DNA from: Bordetella parapertussis
GTDB lineage: Bacteria; Pseudomonadota; Gammaproteobacteria; Burkholderiales; Burkholderiaceae_A
Direction of reading: 5' to 3'
Assembly (NCBI GenBank): GCA_945877235.1
Contig: CAMCRF010000001.1
Location: 62,001 to 126,000, forward strand
DNA: 64,000 nt
Part shown: positions 1 to 8,023 of the stretch, one piece after another
Layout: every line of letters starts with the position of its first letter
How positions within the stretch are numbered: the first letter of the stretch is position 1
The notes under the pieces: model-generated
The model's database searches: none
The model's input: only the letters and a program-made list of their open reading frames with translations
Told to the model about the DNA's origin: nothing
Made by a program: the position numbers and the translations under genes

Positions 1-185
1 ATGGCCTTCACATGCTGGGCTGCTGTCATGGGACTCTCTGCCTGCACCGTCACCTCGACCAGGTTGCCATTCTCCACCAAGGGCGGGACCTCGAGGGTCA
101 CCCCGAGTTCACGCAGGGGCGCGCCCTTGGTTAGGGATTGGATCAGGGCCGTGGCCTGGGGACTCAGGGGAATTTCTGGATTCAT
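1..185 (-). CDS. SoxY-like sulfur carrier protein, partial (C-terminus beyond window)
   Basis: Only about the first 61 codons are in the window. The segment LEVPPLVENGNLVEVTVQAE resembles the start of the SoxY immunoglobulin-like fold, which typically carries a P-x-I/L-x-ENG-x-x-V-P/E-V signature. The ATG at 185 overlaps the stop of the upstream SoxX-like gene (ATGA) and has AGGAG about 8 bases before it, so this start is well supported. Unlike the canonical SoxY at 33292-33762 it shows no signal peptide: the protein begins MNPEIPLSPQATALIQ. The C-terminal GGCGG-type sulfur-binding end cannot be checked because the gene leaves the window. A SoxYZ fusion, or another small protein with this fold, is also possible. 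Confidence 0.6.
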   Translation of the reverse strand, partial: MNPEIPLSPQATALIQSLTKGAPLRELGVTLEVPPLVENGNLVEVTVQAESPMTAAQHVKA

Positions 186-586
186 GGTCTTGGCTCCTGA
201 AGGGTCATGAGGAAGGCGACGACATCGTCGAGTTCCTGGTCGCTCAGTATGGGTTGGTTTCGCCAGCGCTGTCCTACCCGCGGATCGTTACGAGGGACAC
301 CATAGGCGGGCATGACGCTCTCTGGGGAATAAGCCTGAGGGTTCGCGATTCTGGCCTTGAGTTCAGCTGCGGATCGGCCCTGCACCAGCACCCTCAGATC
401 TGGCGCAATGTTGCCTGGGAACGGCTCTTCCGCGAAGGTGCCTGCATGGCAGAGCAGACAGAGACCATGACGCCGATCTGTGACGATCTTGCGCCCATTC
501 GCCTCGGACTCAGACCGCGTTTGGGCCTGGGCGCTGAGCGCCAGGCTGGCCATGATCGAGATGAAAAGTGGCCAAGCCCAGCGCAT
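182..586 (-). CDS. SoxX-like monoheme cytochrome c
   Basis: A 134-residue protein with an N-terminal signal peptide (hydrophobic segment ending near ALSAQA) and one c-type heme site, CLLCH, around residues 43-47. Downstream, GNIAPDL and the SPESVMPAYG segment match the SoxX family, where the Met of the MPxYG motif is the usual distal heme ligand. It is therefore likely a periplasmic electron carrier. It lies 5 bases after the molybdoenzyme large subunit and overlaps the SoxY-like gene by 4 bases, so all are probably co-translated. It is distinct from the main-cluster SoxX at 35045-35671, which is larger and carries a lipobox. Its partner and substrate are unknown. Confidence 0.8.
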   Translation of the reverse strand: MRWAWPLFISIMASLALSAQAQTRSESEANGRKIVTDRRHGLCLLCHAGTFAEEPFPGNIAPDLRVLVQGRSAAELKARIANPQAYSPESVMPAYGVPRNDPRVGQRWRNQPILSDQELDDVVAFLMTLQEPRP

Positions 587-591
587 TCACC

Positions 592-2793
592 CTACACCCA
601 CTGCAGGCCATGGTCTTTGAGCGGCACCGTTCTGTAGCGTTTTCCGGTCGCTTTCGCGAGTGCGTTGAGGACCGCGGGGGCCGCCACCGCGATGGTCGGC
701 TCGCCTACGCCGCCCCATTCTTCGCCACCGCTTTGCAGAATGATGGTTTCGACCTCGGGCATTTGGGCGATTCGCATGGATCCGAAGGTATCGAAGTTTG
801 TCTGCTCCATTTGGCCATTCTTCACCGTACAGCTCTGCAGGAAGAGGGCCGACAGACCGTAAACGAATGACCCAGAGACCTGACGTTCAATCTGGGCGGG
901 GTTGACCGCGTAGATCGGATCGGTTGCGGCCACAATCCGATGGATCTTGACCTGGTTTCCGTTTCGTACCGAGAGCTCGCAGGCAGCAGCGGTGTAGGCG
1001 CCAAAGCCCTTCATCTGACAGATGCCGCGGAACACGCCTTGGGCGGGCGCCTTCTCCCAGCCAATGCGTTCGGCTACTGCGTTGAGCACGGCTAGATTTT
1101 TGGGGTGCTTGCCCAGGTACTGTCGACGAAACGCGAGCGGGTCCATGCCTGCCGCATCGGCGAGTTCGTCCATGAAACACTCAAAGAAGATGGCATTTTG
1201 GTTGATGTTGACGCCGCGCCAGAAGCCCGGGGGCACATGCGTGTTCCGCATAGCATGGTCAATCTTGAGCGCGGGGAGCGTGTACCCGAAGCCATGCTCG
1301 CCATCTTTTGCCACGCCTTGGAAGACCAGCGGATCCATGCCCTTGGCCTTCTCAACAATGGCCGGCCGCACGGCAGCCAGAATGGACTGCCCAGACAAGC
1401 GCATGTCGACGCCCGTAAACTTGCCTTGTGCGTCGAAATGGCCCTTCATCTTGGCCATCATGATGGGGTGGTAGTGGCCGTGCAGCATATCCTCCTCTCG
1501 GGTCCAGATGAGCTTCACGGGCTTGCCCGGCAGTTGCTTAGCAATGAGCACCGCTTGGGTGACGTAGTCTTGGAAGGCACCGCGCCGCCCAAAGCCGCCT
1601 CCAAGCAGCACCTTATGGACATCGCATTTTTCTGCCGGAAGGCCTGACGCGGCCATGACTGCTGCAAAAGAAGCCTCTCCATCTTGGGTGGGCACCCAGG
1701 CCTCACAGCGCTCCGGCGTGTAAAGCGCGGTGGCGTTCATGGGCTCCATGGGCGCATGGTTCAAGAACGGGTAGAGGTAGGTAGCCTCAATGGTCTTCGT
1801 AGCACCCTTGGCTGCGGACGCAATATCGCCCTGGGTGTTGCCCACAAAGGCCTGCGGAGCAGTGAGCCCCTCTTCAAGCGCTTTGAGGATGTCGGCCTGC
1901 TGAACGTTGGCGTTGGGGCCCTTGTTCCACTCGATCTTGACCTTCTCCATGGCCGTCTTGGCCTGCCAGAAGGTCTTGGCCACGACCGCAACCGCGTTAT
2001 CACCCACGGTGACTACACGCACGACACCTGGCATTTTCTCAGCCTCGCTTGCATCAAAAGACTTGAGCTTGCCGCCAAATACTGGGCACTGTGTGATGGT
2101 GGCAGTCAGCATGTCCTTCATTTGAAGGTCAATGCCGTAGACCTGAGCGCCAGTGACTTTGTCGAGTGTGTCGAGTCTTGGGACCGATTTGCCAATGATG
2201 GTCCAGGTCTTGGGGTCCTTCAGGACAATCGACTTCTCATTGGGCACCGGGAGCTTGGCGGCCTCTGCCGCCAGCTCGCCGAAGCGAAAACTGCGCCCCG
2301 AGGGCATGTGGGTGACGAGGCTTTTTCGCGCTGCACACTCGGCTGCCGGCACCTTCCAGCGGTTGGCGGCTGCTTGAACCAGCATGATGCGCGCAGCGGC
2401 TCCGCCCTTTCGGACATAGTCGTGTGAGGTGCGAATGCCACGGCTACCGCCCGTGGAGAAGGCTCCCCAGACGCGATTGCGCTTGAGGCTCTCTCCGGGG
2501 GTGGGGTACTCCACCTTGACGCGAGACCAGTCGCACTCGAGCTCCTCTGCGACCAGTTGTGCAAGGCCGGTGATGGTGCCTTGGCCCATCTCGGAGCGGA
2601 CCACTCGAATCGAGACGGTGTCATTGGGCTGTACGACGACCCAGGCACCGATTTCGGGGGCACTCATGGCTTGGGTTGCGGCAGATGGCTTGGCTTGCGC
2701 TGAGCCTGCGAAGCTCAATCCAAGCGCCAGGCCAGGTCCGATGCTGGCCGTTCCAATGACGAAGGTTCTGCGTGATGCGCTTTGGAGTGTCAT
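592..2793 (-). CDS. Xanthine dehydrogenase-family molybdopterin-binding subunit (IorB-like), Tat-exported
   Basis: A 733-residue protein of the aldehyde oxidase/xanthine dehydrogenase molybdenum-hydroxylase superfamily, closest in layout to isoquinoline 1-oxidoreductase beta-type subunits. The N-terminus carries a twin-arginine signal (SRRTFVIGTASIG, residues 7-19) followed by a hydrophobic stretch and an AQA cleavage site, so the enzyme should be exported folded with its cofactor. Family-typical segments include the glycine-rich GGGFGRRG near residue 400 and GGEEWGGVGEPTIA near the C-terminus, which holds the Glu expected to act as catalytic base. The start has AAGGAG 7 bases upstream. It is encoded just after its 2Fe-2S subunit and just before SoxX- and SoxY-like genes. 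The substrate cannot be deduced from sequence. Confidence 0.85.
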   Translation of the reverse strand: MTLQSASRRTFVIGTASIGPGLALGLSFAGSAQAKPSAATQAMSAPEIGAWVVVQPNDTVSIRVVRSEMGQGTITGLAQLVAEELECDWSRVKVEYPTPGESLKRNRVWGAFSTGGSRGIRTSHDYVRKGGAAARIMLVQAAANRWKVPAAECAARKSLVTHMPSGRSFRFGELAAEAAKLPVPNEKSIVLKDPKTWTIIGKSVPRLDTLDKVTGAQVYGIDLQMKDMLTATITQCPVFGGKLKSFDASEAEKMPGVVRVVTVGDNAVAVVAKTFWQAKTAMEKVKIEWNKGPNANVQQADILKALEEGLTAPQAFVGNTQGDIASAAKGATKTIEATYLYPFLNHAPMEPMNATALYTPERCEAWVPTQDGEASFAAVMAASGLPAEKCDVHKVLLGGGFGRRGAFQDYVTQAVLIAKQLPGKPVKLIWTREEDMLHGHYHPIMMAKMKGHFDAQGKFTGVDMRLSGQSILAAVRPAIVEKAKGMDPLVFQGVAKDGEHGFGYTLPALKIDHAMRNTHVPPGFWRGVNINQNAIFFECFMDELADAAGMDPLAFRRQYLGKHPKNLAVLNAVAERIGWEKAPAQGVFRGICQMKGFGAYTAAACELSVRNGNQVKIHRIVAATDPIYAVNPAQIERQVSGSFVYGLSALFLQSCTVKNGQMEQTNFDTFGSMRIAQMPEVETIILQSGGEEWGGVGEPTIAVAAPAVLNALAKATGKRYRTVPLKDHGLQWV

Positions 2794-2803
2794 GGTCTGC
2801 TCC

Positions 2804-3253
2804 TTAGGCCTTTGCGGCCGAGTGAATGGCCCTGCGCACCTCTTGAAAGGTACCGCAGCGGCAGATATTGGTCATCGCGGCATCAATGTCCGCATCGCTT
2901 GGATTGGGATTTTTGTTGAGCAGCGCTGTGGCCGCCATGATCATGCCGCTCTGGCAGAAGCCGCATTGGGGGACATCGAGGTCTACCCAGGCCTTTTGGA
3001 CCTTGGTGAGCTGCCCGCCTTTGGCCAGCCCCTCAATGGTCGTCACTTTTTTGCCGGCGGCTGCAGACAGGGGAAGCGAACAGCTGCGAACCGGTTCACC
3101 ATTGATAAGCACGGTGCATGCGCCACACTGGGCAATGCCGCAGCCGTACTTCGTTCCCGTGAGCGCAAGGTGGTCGCGAAGGGCCCAAAGCAGCGGGGTG
3201 TTGGGGTCGGCATTGACCTTTCGGGTCTTTCCATTCACGGTGAGCGTAATCAC
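2804..3253 (-). CDS. 2Fe-2S subunit of the molybdenum hydroxylase (IorA/CoxS-like)
   Basis: A 149-residue protein with two iron-sulfur domains: a plant-type ferredoxin domain ([12 protein letters not shown], then a fourth Cys in VRSCSLP) and a C-terminal four-helix domain with CGFCQSGM and CRCG. This is the standard small subunit that moves electrons away from the molybdenum centre. I chose the GTG start at 3253 (protein begins MITLTVNGK) because AAAGGAGG sits 7 bases upstream; the longer in-frame reading has no such support. It has no signal peptide, which suits co-export with the Tat-tagged large subunit. First gene of the minus-strand operon, 10 bases before the large subunit. Confidence 0.88.
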   Translation of the reverse strand: MITLTVNGKTRKVNADPNTPLLWALRDHLALTGTKYGCGIAQCGACTVLINGEPVRSCSLPLSAAAGKKVTTIEGLAKGGQLTKVQKAWVDLDVPQCGFCQSGMIMAATALLNKNPNPSDADIDAAMTNICRCGTFQEVRRAIHSAAKA

Positions 3254-3389
3254 GGGCGAGCCTCCTTTAACGGTTTGATTCCGATTGAATCGGGAGTCTG
3301 TCCCGAGGGGCATTGGGTCTACCCCCGATATCAAATCCTAAGGTTCGATAAAATCAAAGTATTCCCACCTCTCGACCAAGCGAGTACTT

Positions 3390-5606
3390 ATGCAAACCTC
3401 CCGCGTGCAGTGCCATCGTTTACACGTTGCACAAGACCTTCATCGTTTTATTGAGACCGAGGCACTCCCAGGCACTGGGCTCTCCGCAGAGCAGTTCTGG
3501 TCTGGATTCGATGCGCTGGTCGCGGATCTTGCTCCCAAGAACAAGGCGCTGCTGGCCAAGCGAGATTCCCTACAAACGCAGCTAGACGAATGGCATCGCG
3601 CCCACCCCGGGCCCGTGCAAGACCCTGCGGCCTATAAGACCTTCCTTGAGCAGATCGGGTACCTAGTGCCCATGCCCGCAAAGGTGCAGGCTACCACCAC
3701 GCATGTTGATGCAGAGCTTGCACAGCAGGCAGGGCCTCAGTTGGTGGTTCCTATTCTCAACGCGCGCTATGCACTAAATGCTGCGAATGCCCGATGGGGA
3801 AGCCTCTATGACGCCCTGTACGGAACCGATGCCATTGCAGAATCAGATGGCTGTGAGCGCGGGGGCAGCTACAACCCGGCCCGCGGCCAGCGCGTCATTG
3901 CGTTCGTTCGGAAATTTCTAGACGAGTCCACCCCGCTTGCGAACGGCTCTCATGCGGACTCAACCCAGTACATGGTGGTGAATGGGGCGCTTGGAGTCAC
4001 GCTAGCCAACGGGGACACCGTGGGTCTGAAGGACCCGGCTCAATTCGCAGGTTTCACCGGCCCTGCGGCTGCACCATCGGGCATCTTGTTTGCGCATCAC
4101 GGCATTCACTTTGAGCTGGTGATCAACCGTGAGACGCCCATCGGCAAGCGCGATGCAGCCGGCGTGTCCGACCTCATCATGGAGTCTGCCCTCTCCACCA
4201 TTCTTGACTTAGAAGATTCCGTCGCGGTTGTCGATGCGCAGGACAAAGTGCTCGCTTATCGCAACTGGCTGGGCATTCTGAAAGGCACCCTCACCGAGGC
4301 TGTCACGAAGGCCGGAAAAACCTTTACCCGCGGGCTCAATCCCGACCGGATTTACACAGCGGCGAACGGGGGCGAACTGCGTCTTCATGGGCGGTCGCTC
4401 ATGTTCGTGCGCAATGTGGGTCACCTCATGACCAATCCCGCCATCCTCGTTGCGAACGCATCGGGTGAGACTCACGAAATACCCGAGGGCATTCTGGATG
4501 CCGTGGTGACGACGCTCATTGCCATGCACGACCTTCAGGGCCATGGGCGGCTGCCGTCTGGCGAGGCGGTGCGCAATAGTCGTGCGGGCAGCGTGTATAT
4601 CGTCAAGCCCAAAATGCATGGGCCCGAGGAAGTGGCCTTTGCGGCGGAACTCTTTGATCGGGTTGAGCAGCTGCTGGGCCTTCCCAACAGCACAGTAAAG
4701 CTGGGCATCATGGACGAGGAGCGCCGCACAAGCGTGAACCTCAAGGCCTGCATTGCAGCGGCCAGCAGCCGCGTTGCATTTATTAACACTGGCTTTCTTG
4801 ACCGCACAGGCGACGAAATGCACACCGCCATGTTGGCTGGTCCCATGCTGCGCAAAGGCGACATGAAGTCGAGCGCCTGGATTCAGGCCTATGAGCGCAA
4901 CAACGTGCTGGTGGGCCTCTCATGCGGGCTGCGCGGCCGAGCTCAGATTGGCAAGGGCATGTGGGCCATGCCCGATCTGATGGCTGCCATGCTCTCTCAG
5001 AAATCAGCGCATCCGAAGGCCGGTGCCAATACAGCCTGGGTACCAAGCCCAACGGCGGCAACGCTGCATGCACTGCATTACCACCAGGTCAATGTGGCCG
5101 AGGTGCAAAAAGAAATGGAGGCTATCGATGCGGACGCCGAGCGAGAGAGCCTGTTGGCTGGCCTGCTCACGGTTCCGGTTGCAGCCAATCCAAACTGGAC
5201 GCCCCAGGAGAAGCAGCAAGAGCTCGAGAACAATGCCCAGGGTATTTTGGGATATGTCGTGCGTTGGATCGATCAGGGCGTTGGTTGCTCTAAGGTGCCC
5301 GATATTCACAACGTTGGACTCATGGAGGATCGGGCAACCCTACGCATTTCCTCTCAGCATATGGCTAACTGGCTGCACCATGGTGTGGTGACCGAGCAGG
5401 AGGTGCGGGACACGTTCGAGCGCATGGCTGCGGTGGTCGATGCCCAGAACGCGGGCGATCCACTCTACGAGAAGATGGCAGGCCGCTTCGCGCAGAGCAT
5501 GGCCTATCAGGCCGCGACGGACCTCGTCTTTAAAGGGAAATCACAGCCCAGCGGTTACACCGAGCCCCTGCTGCATGCGTGGCGCTTAAAAAAGAAGGCC
5601 GCTTAA
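3390..5606 (+). CDS. glcB: Malate synthase G
   Basis: A 738-residue protein, the normal length for isoform G, which condenses glyoxylate with acetyl-CoA to give malate. Recognisable segments include [16 protein letters not shown] (about residues 270-285), the [10 protein letters not shown] and [13 protein letters not shown] blocks, [11 protein letters not shown], and the conserved C-terminal [19 protein letters not shown]. No isocitrate lyase is present in the window, so glyoxylate may come from glycolate, including phosphoglycolate made by RubisCO oxygenation (inference). The ATG start has no strong ribosome binding site. The 3' end overlaps a tiny minus-strand ORF. Confidence 0.97.
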   Translation: MQTSRVQCHRLHVAQDLHRFIETEALPGTGLSAEQFWSGFDALVADLAPKNKALLAKRDSLQTQLDEWHRAHPGPVQDPAAYKTFLEQIGYLVPMPAKVQATTTHVDAELAQQAGPQLVVPILNARYALNAANARWGSLYDALYGTDAIAESDGCERGGSYNPARGQRVIAFVRKFLDESTPLANGSHADSTQYMVVNGALGVTLANGDTVGLKDPAQFAGFTGPAAAPSGILFAHHGIHFELVINRETPIGKRDAAGVSDLIMESALSTILDLEDSVAVVDAQDKVLAYRNWLGILKGTLTEAVTKAGKTFTRGLNPDRIYTAANGGELRLHGRSLMFVRNVGHLMTNPAILVANASGETHEIPEGILDAVVTTLIAMHDLQGHGRLPSGEAVRNSRAGSVYIVKPKMHGPEEVAFAAELFDRVEQLLGLPNSTVKLGIMDEERRTSVNLKACIAAASSRVAFINTGFLDRTGDEMHTAMLAGPMLRKGDMKSSAWIQAYERNNVLVGLSCGLRGRAQIGKGMWAMPDLMAAMLSQKSAHPKAGANTAWVPSPTAATLHALHYHQVNVAEVQKEMEAIDADAERESLLAGLLTVPVAANPNWTPQEKQQELENNAQGILGYVVRWIDQGVGCSKVPDIHNVGLMEDRATLRISSQHMANWLHHGVVTEQEVRDTFERMAAVVDAQNAGDPLYEKMAGRFAQSMAYQAATDLVFKGKSQPSGYTEPLLHAWRLKKKAA

Positions 5607-5677
5607 CGACGATTGCGTCCCACCACCCAGCCTGCCACAAAGCCAAGGGCGAAGATCAGAATCCAGCCGATAACCAT
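5603..5677 (-). CDS. Candidate tiny single-span membrane protein
   Basis: A 24-codon reading frame whose product begins [20 protein letters not shown] and ends in a basic tail (GRNRR). It is one hydrophobic helix with positive charge at the end, a common shape for small bacterial membrane proteins. The ATG at 5677 has AAGGA 7 bases upstream. An upstream in-frame ATG at 5692 would give 29 residues but has poorer spacing. It overlaps the glcB stop codon by 4 bases on the opposite strand. No function is proposed, and translation is unproven. Confidence 0.4.
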   Translation of the reverse strand: MVIGWILIFALGFVAGWVVGRNRR

Positions 5678-5699
5678 AGTTGCGTCCTTCATCCTGTGT

Positions 5700-5730
5700 G
5701 ATGGTCTGGTCATTATCACCCCAGACCATC
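5700..5730. repeat. Perfect 10-bp inverted repeat between the HNH gene and the tiny ORF
   Basis: Left arm GATGGTCTGG (5700-5709) and right arm CCAGACCATC (5721-5730) are perfect complements around an 11-base loop. The right arm touches the HNH stop codon. There is no T-tract on either strand, so a classical intrinsic terminator is not supported; an mRNA 3'-end hairpin or a protein site is possible. Confidence 0.5.
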
Positions 5731-6055
5731 ACCCCAGAAATTCTGGCGGCCGTTTTTTGACCCACTGAATAAACTTGTCAATTTCGGGGTGACCCCGCAG
5801 CGCCTCCCACGTGTTGTAGGTTCGTGCAAGTTCCCTGGGCTTGAGGGCTTGATGAATTTTCTGGTGGCAGACCTTGTGGACGAGCACCTTCTCCTTACCT
5901 CCCTGCGATCTGGGTACGAGATGATGCTCATCGATGGTTGGTCCTTGCACGAGCTCTCGCCCGCAGAGCGGACAGTCGTTGGCCTCCTCGGGTAGGATGA
6001 CTTCGCCCGTTGAGGTCTGTCCCTCTTTCCATCGCAGTGATCGTTTCGAAACCAT
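5729..6055 (-). CDS. Small HNH endonuclease-family protein
   Basis: A 108-residue protein with a zinc-ribbon-like CPLCGREL followed by DEHHLVPRSQGG and VCHQKIHQAL, i.e. an HNH nuclease core (His-His ... Asn/Gly loop ... His) with paired CxxC and Cys/His metal ligands. I chose the ATG at 6055 (MVSKRSLRW) because longer readings would run into the divergent dsbA-family gene starting at 6065. HNH proteins of this size are usually annotated only by domain; roles range from DNA repair to restriction. Nothing nearby indicates restriction-modification or a mobile element. Confidence 0.75.
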   Translation of the reverse strand: MVSKRSLRWKEGQTSTGEVILPEEANDCPLCGRELVQGPTIDEHHLVPRSQGGKEKVLVHKVCHQKIHQALKPRELARTYNTWEALRGHPEIDKFIQWVKKRPPEFLG

Positions 6056-6064
6056 GGACACATA

Positions 6065-6715
6065 ATGCAGAACATTTCGATTGAAATCATCTCGGACGTC
6101 GTCTGCCCCTGGTGCTATGTTGGTTTGGGTAACCTGCGCGCCGCGATTGCCATGGCCGAGCAGCGTCAAGCGGGGTTTAGCGACACCGTCGAGGTGCGCT
6201 GGAGTCCCTACATGCTCAACCCCGACCTACCCGCAGAGGGCATTGCCCGCTCGGACTATCTGCAGCACAAGTTCGGTACCACCAGCCTCGAGCGATTCAG
6301 CCGCGTTCAGGCGGCTGCTGCAGCGGCTGGATTGCCCCTTAGGCTTGACCTCATTCAGACCCAGCCCAATTCACTGCCCGCGCATGCACTCGTGGCAGCG
6401 GCAGGGGGGCAGGGCCATGCGCTCACCGACCTTATTTTCGAGGCCTTTTTTGTGGAAGGTCGGAACATCGCAGATCCACGCGTACTGATTGCATTGGCCG
6501 AGTCTGCAGGAATGGAGCGGTCTCGTGCTGAGGCTGCGCTCGCAGATACCCTTTTGCTCAAGCGTATTCGTCACATTGCAGATGAGTGGCGTGAGCATGG
6601 CGTCTCCGGTGTGCCGACGTTCATTCTGAAGGTCGAAGATCGTCAGCAGGTCTTACACGGTGCCGTCTCGCATGCAGTCATGCTCGAGGCATTCTATGCG
6701 CTAGGAGCGCTCTGA
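6065..6715 (+). CDS. DsbA-family oxidoreductase (FrnE-like)
   Basis: A 216-residue thioredoxin-fold protein with the active-site motif CPWC (in SDVVCPWCYVG, residues about 10-20), a helical insertion, and the cis-proline loop GVSGVPTFIL near residue 180. This pattern matches the FrnE/2-hydroxychromene-2-carboxylate isomerase-like branch of the DsbA family. No signal peptide is present, so it is expected in the cytoplasm, where FrnE-type proteins act as thiol-disulfide oxidoreductases. It starts 9 bases from the divergent HNH gene; the next gene follows after 18 bases. Confidence 0.88.
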   Translation: MQNISIEIISDVVCPWCYVGLGNLRAAIAMAEQRQAGFSDTVEVRWSPYMLNPDLPAEGIARSDYLQHKFGTTSLERFSRVQAAAAAAGLPLRLDLIQTQPNSLPAHALVAAAGGQGHALTDLIFEAFFVEGRNIADPRVLIALAESAGMERSRAEAALADTLLLKRIRHIADEWREHGVSGVPTFILKVEDRQQVLHGAVSHAVMLEAFYALGAL

Positions 6716-6733
6716 GTGGGGGCGCTCTAGACC

Positions 6734-7306
6734 GTGATCACGGCGCTCGAGTGGGCCGCCGCTGGCTTGGGATTGCTCGGGGTGATCTTGGGTTTTCAAC
6801 AGAGACGCCTCACCTGGCTTGCCTGGCTGCTATCCAGTCTCCTGTATTTGGGCCTGACATGGCACTGGTCGCTCTTTGGGCAGTCGCTCGTCATGGCGGC
6901 CTTTGTGGCGGTCTGTGTTTGGGGGTACGCCCGGTGGGGCAGAAGCGCAGCGATTGGCGTCGTAGCCCCGACACGGGGCATTGTGATGCTGTCCATCGGC
7001 TTGTCGCTGCTGCTGGCTGTAGGCTTGGCGGTGTGGCTTGAGGCGGCTGGCTCGGTCAGTCCAGTGCTCGATGCGTCCATTGCCGCACTGAGCCTCTGGG
7101 CCATGGTCTGGACCGCGCGAAAGCACGAGGCATGCTGGCTGATCTGGCTGCTCGTGAATCTCCTCTCAATGGGGCTCTATGCCGCTCAGGCACTCTGGCC
7201 CACCGTCGGCTTGTATGGGGTACAGGCCATCCTCTCGGGAGTCGGTCTCATGCGCTGGAGGGCCATGCATCATGTGCCGGCGCCTCCCTCGCAGATGACG
7301 ACTTGA
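6734..7306 (+). CDS. PnuC-family vitamin transporter (nicotinamide riboside or thiamine)
   Basis: A 190-residue, highly hydrophobic protein with about seven membrane segments and the PnuC-type pattern of aromatic-rich helices (GLTWHWSLFGQS near residue 40; CWLIWLLVNLLSMGLYAAQ near residue 140). PnuC proteins move unphosphorylated vitamins by facilitated diffusion, with the substrate trapped by a kinase; the family includes PnuC (nicotinamide riboside) and PnuT (thiamine). The adjacent kinase gene fits either case. The TPP riboswitch and receptor gene downstream favour thiamine, while the NadR-like kinase favours nicotinamide riboside. The start is GTG with a weak ribosome site. Confidence 0.8.
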   Translation: MITALEWAAAGLGLLGVILGFQQRRLTWLAWLLSSLLYLGLTWHWSLFGQSLVMAAFVAVCVWGYARWGRSAAIGVVAPTRGIVMLSIGLSLLLAVGLAVWLEAAGSVSPVLDASIAALSLWAMVWTARKHEACWLIWLLVNLLSMGLYAAQALWPTVGLYGVQAILSGVGLMRWRAMHHVPAPPSQMTT

Positions 7307-7322
7307 GTCCTCACGCAACTCC

Positions 7323-7874
7323 ATGCGAAGCCGTCCACTGCTGATCTCTGTATTGGGTGGGGAGTGCACAGGCAAGACCGCGCTATGCAGGTCACTGGCT
7401 GAGCGTTACCAGGGCCTGACCTTTACGGAGATCCTGCGCGCTTGGGTGGAGCAGGCTGGCCGCTCCCCGAGGCAGCATGAGCAACGCCAGATCTTTCAGG
7501 CCCAATGCGACCAAGAGGCCAGGCAGATTGAGCAGGCAAGCCGGGCCGGGCTGCGTGCCGTGTTTGTAGACTCTGGGCCGGTCATGACAGCGGTCTACAG
7601 TCAGGTGTATTTCTCAGACGACAGCCTTTTGCAGGAGTCTTTGCGTTGGCAGTTGCGCTACGACCTCACCCTCATCTGCGCAGACGACCTGCCTTGGGTA
7701 CCTGATCCCGGCCAGCGTGACGGAGTGGACTACCGTGCAAGGGCTCAGGCAACACTGCAGGACGCGCTCGGCAAAGGCTTTTCCGGCGCCGTTGCGCGCA
7801 TCGATGGCCTTGATGCACAGCGGGTCATGTTTGCCTCTCGTTACGTAGAGCGGCTATTATCGAGCCCACGCTAG
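7323..7874 (+). CDS. NadR-like P-loop kinase (AAA_28 type)
   Basis: A 183-residue ATPase with P-loop GGECTGKT at residues 12-19 and overall similarity to the ribosylnicotinamide kinase domain of NadR, without NadR's DNA-binding or adenylyltransferase domains. A second acidic motif (VFVDSGPVMTAVYSQVYF, around residue 80) resembles the catalytic Asp region of that family. It follows the PnuC-like gene by 16 bases and probably phosphorylates the imported vitamin to trap it. Its last codons and stop overlap the 5' side of the TPP riboswitch. Whether the substrate is nicotinamide riboside or thiamine cannot be decided from sequence. Confidence 0.75.
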   Translation: MRSRPLLISVLGGECTGKTALCRSLAERYQGLTFTEILRAWVEQAGRSPRQHEQRQIFQAQCDQEARQIEQASRAGLRAVFVDSGPVMTAVYSQVYFSDDSLLQESLRWQLRYDLTLICADDLPWVPDPGQRDGVDYRARAQATLQDALGKGFSGAVARIDGLDAQRVMFASRYVERLLSSPR

Positions 7875-7966
7875 GGGTCCCGAAAAGCCGCGCAAGCGGT
7901 CCTCAAAAGAGGCGGGTGAGACATACCCTTTGAACCTGATCGAGTTAAGACTTGCGCAGGGAAGCG
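7869..7966 (+). promoter_or_regulatory. TPP (THI-box) riboswitch
   Basis: The stretch contains the hallmark thiamine pyrophosphate aptamer segments: GGGGT near 7874, GGTGAGA at 7915-7921, ACCCTTTGAACCTGATC at 7925-7941, and GCAGGGAAG at 7956-7964. The closing P1 helix is CGCT (7869-7872) with AGCG (7963-7966). Immediately after, AGCGG (7963-7967) can instead pair with CCGCT (7971-7975), so the 3' side of P1 can be captured by an alternative hairpin, a plausible expression platform. It precedes the TonB-dependent receptor gene by about 55 bases. Confidence 0.92.
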
Positions 7967-8023
7967 GAGACCGCTCCCACTTTGAATCCGGCCTCTGCTT
8001 CTCTGCTGAACTGGAGAGCACCC

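Noticed and set aside
1..210. Plus-strand reading frame at the window start
   Set aside because: The minus strand carries the SoxY-like gene with an ATGA overlap and ribosome site; the plus-strand product has no features.
1684..2427. Plus-strand reading frame (247 codons) inside the molybdoenzyme gene
   Set aside because: Antisense shadow of a gene with clear domain support.
5700..5730. Reading the hairpin as an intrinsic terminator
   Set aside because: The stem is perfect but there is no T-tract on either strand; kept only as a repeat.
5729..6055. HNH gene as part of a restriction or mobile element
   Set aside because: No methyltransferase, integrase, transposase or repeats flank it; neighbours are housekeeping genes.
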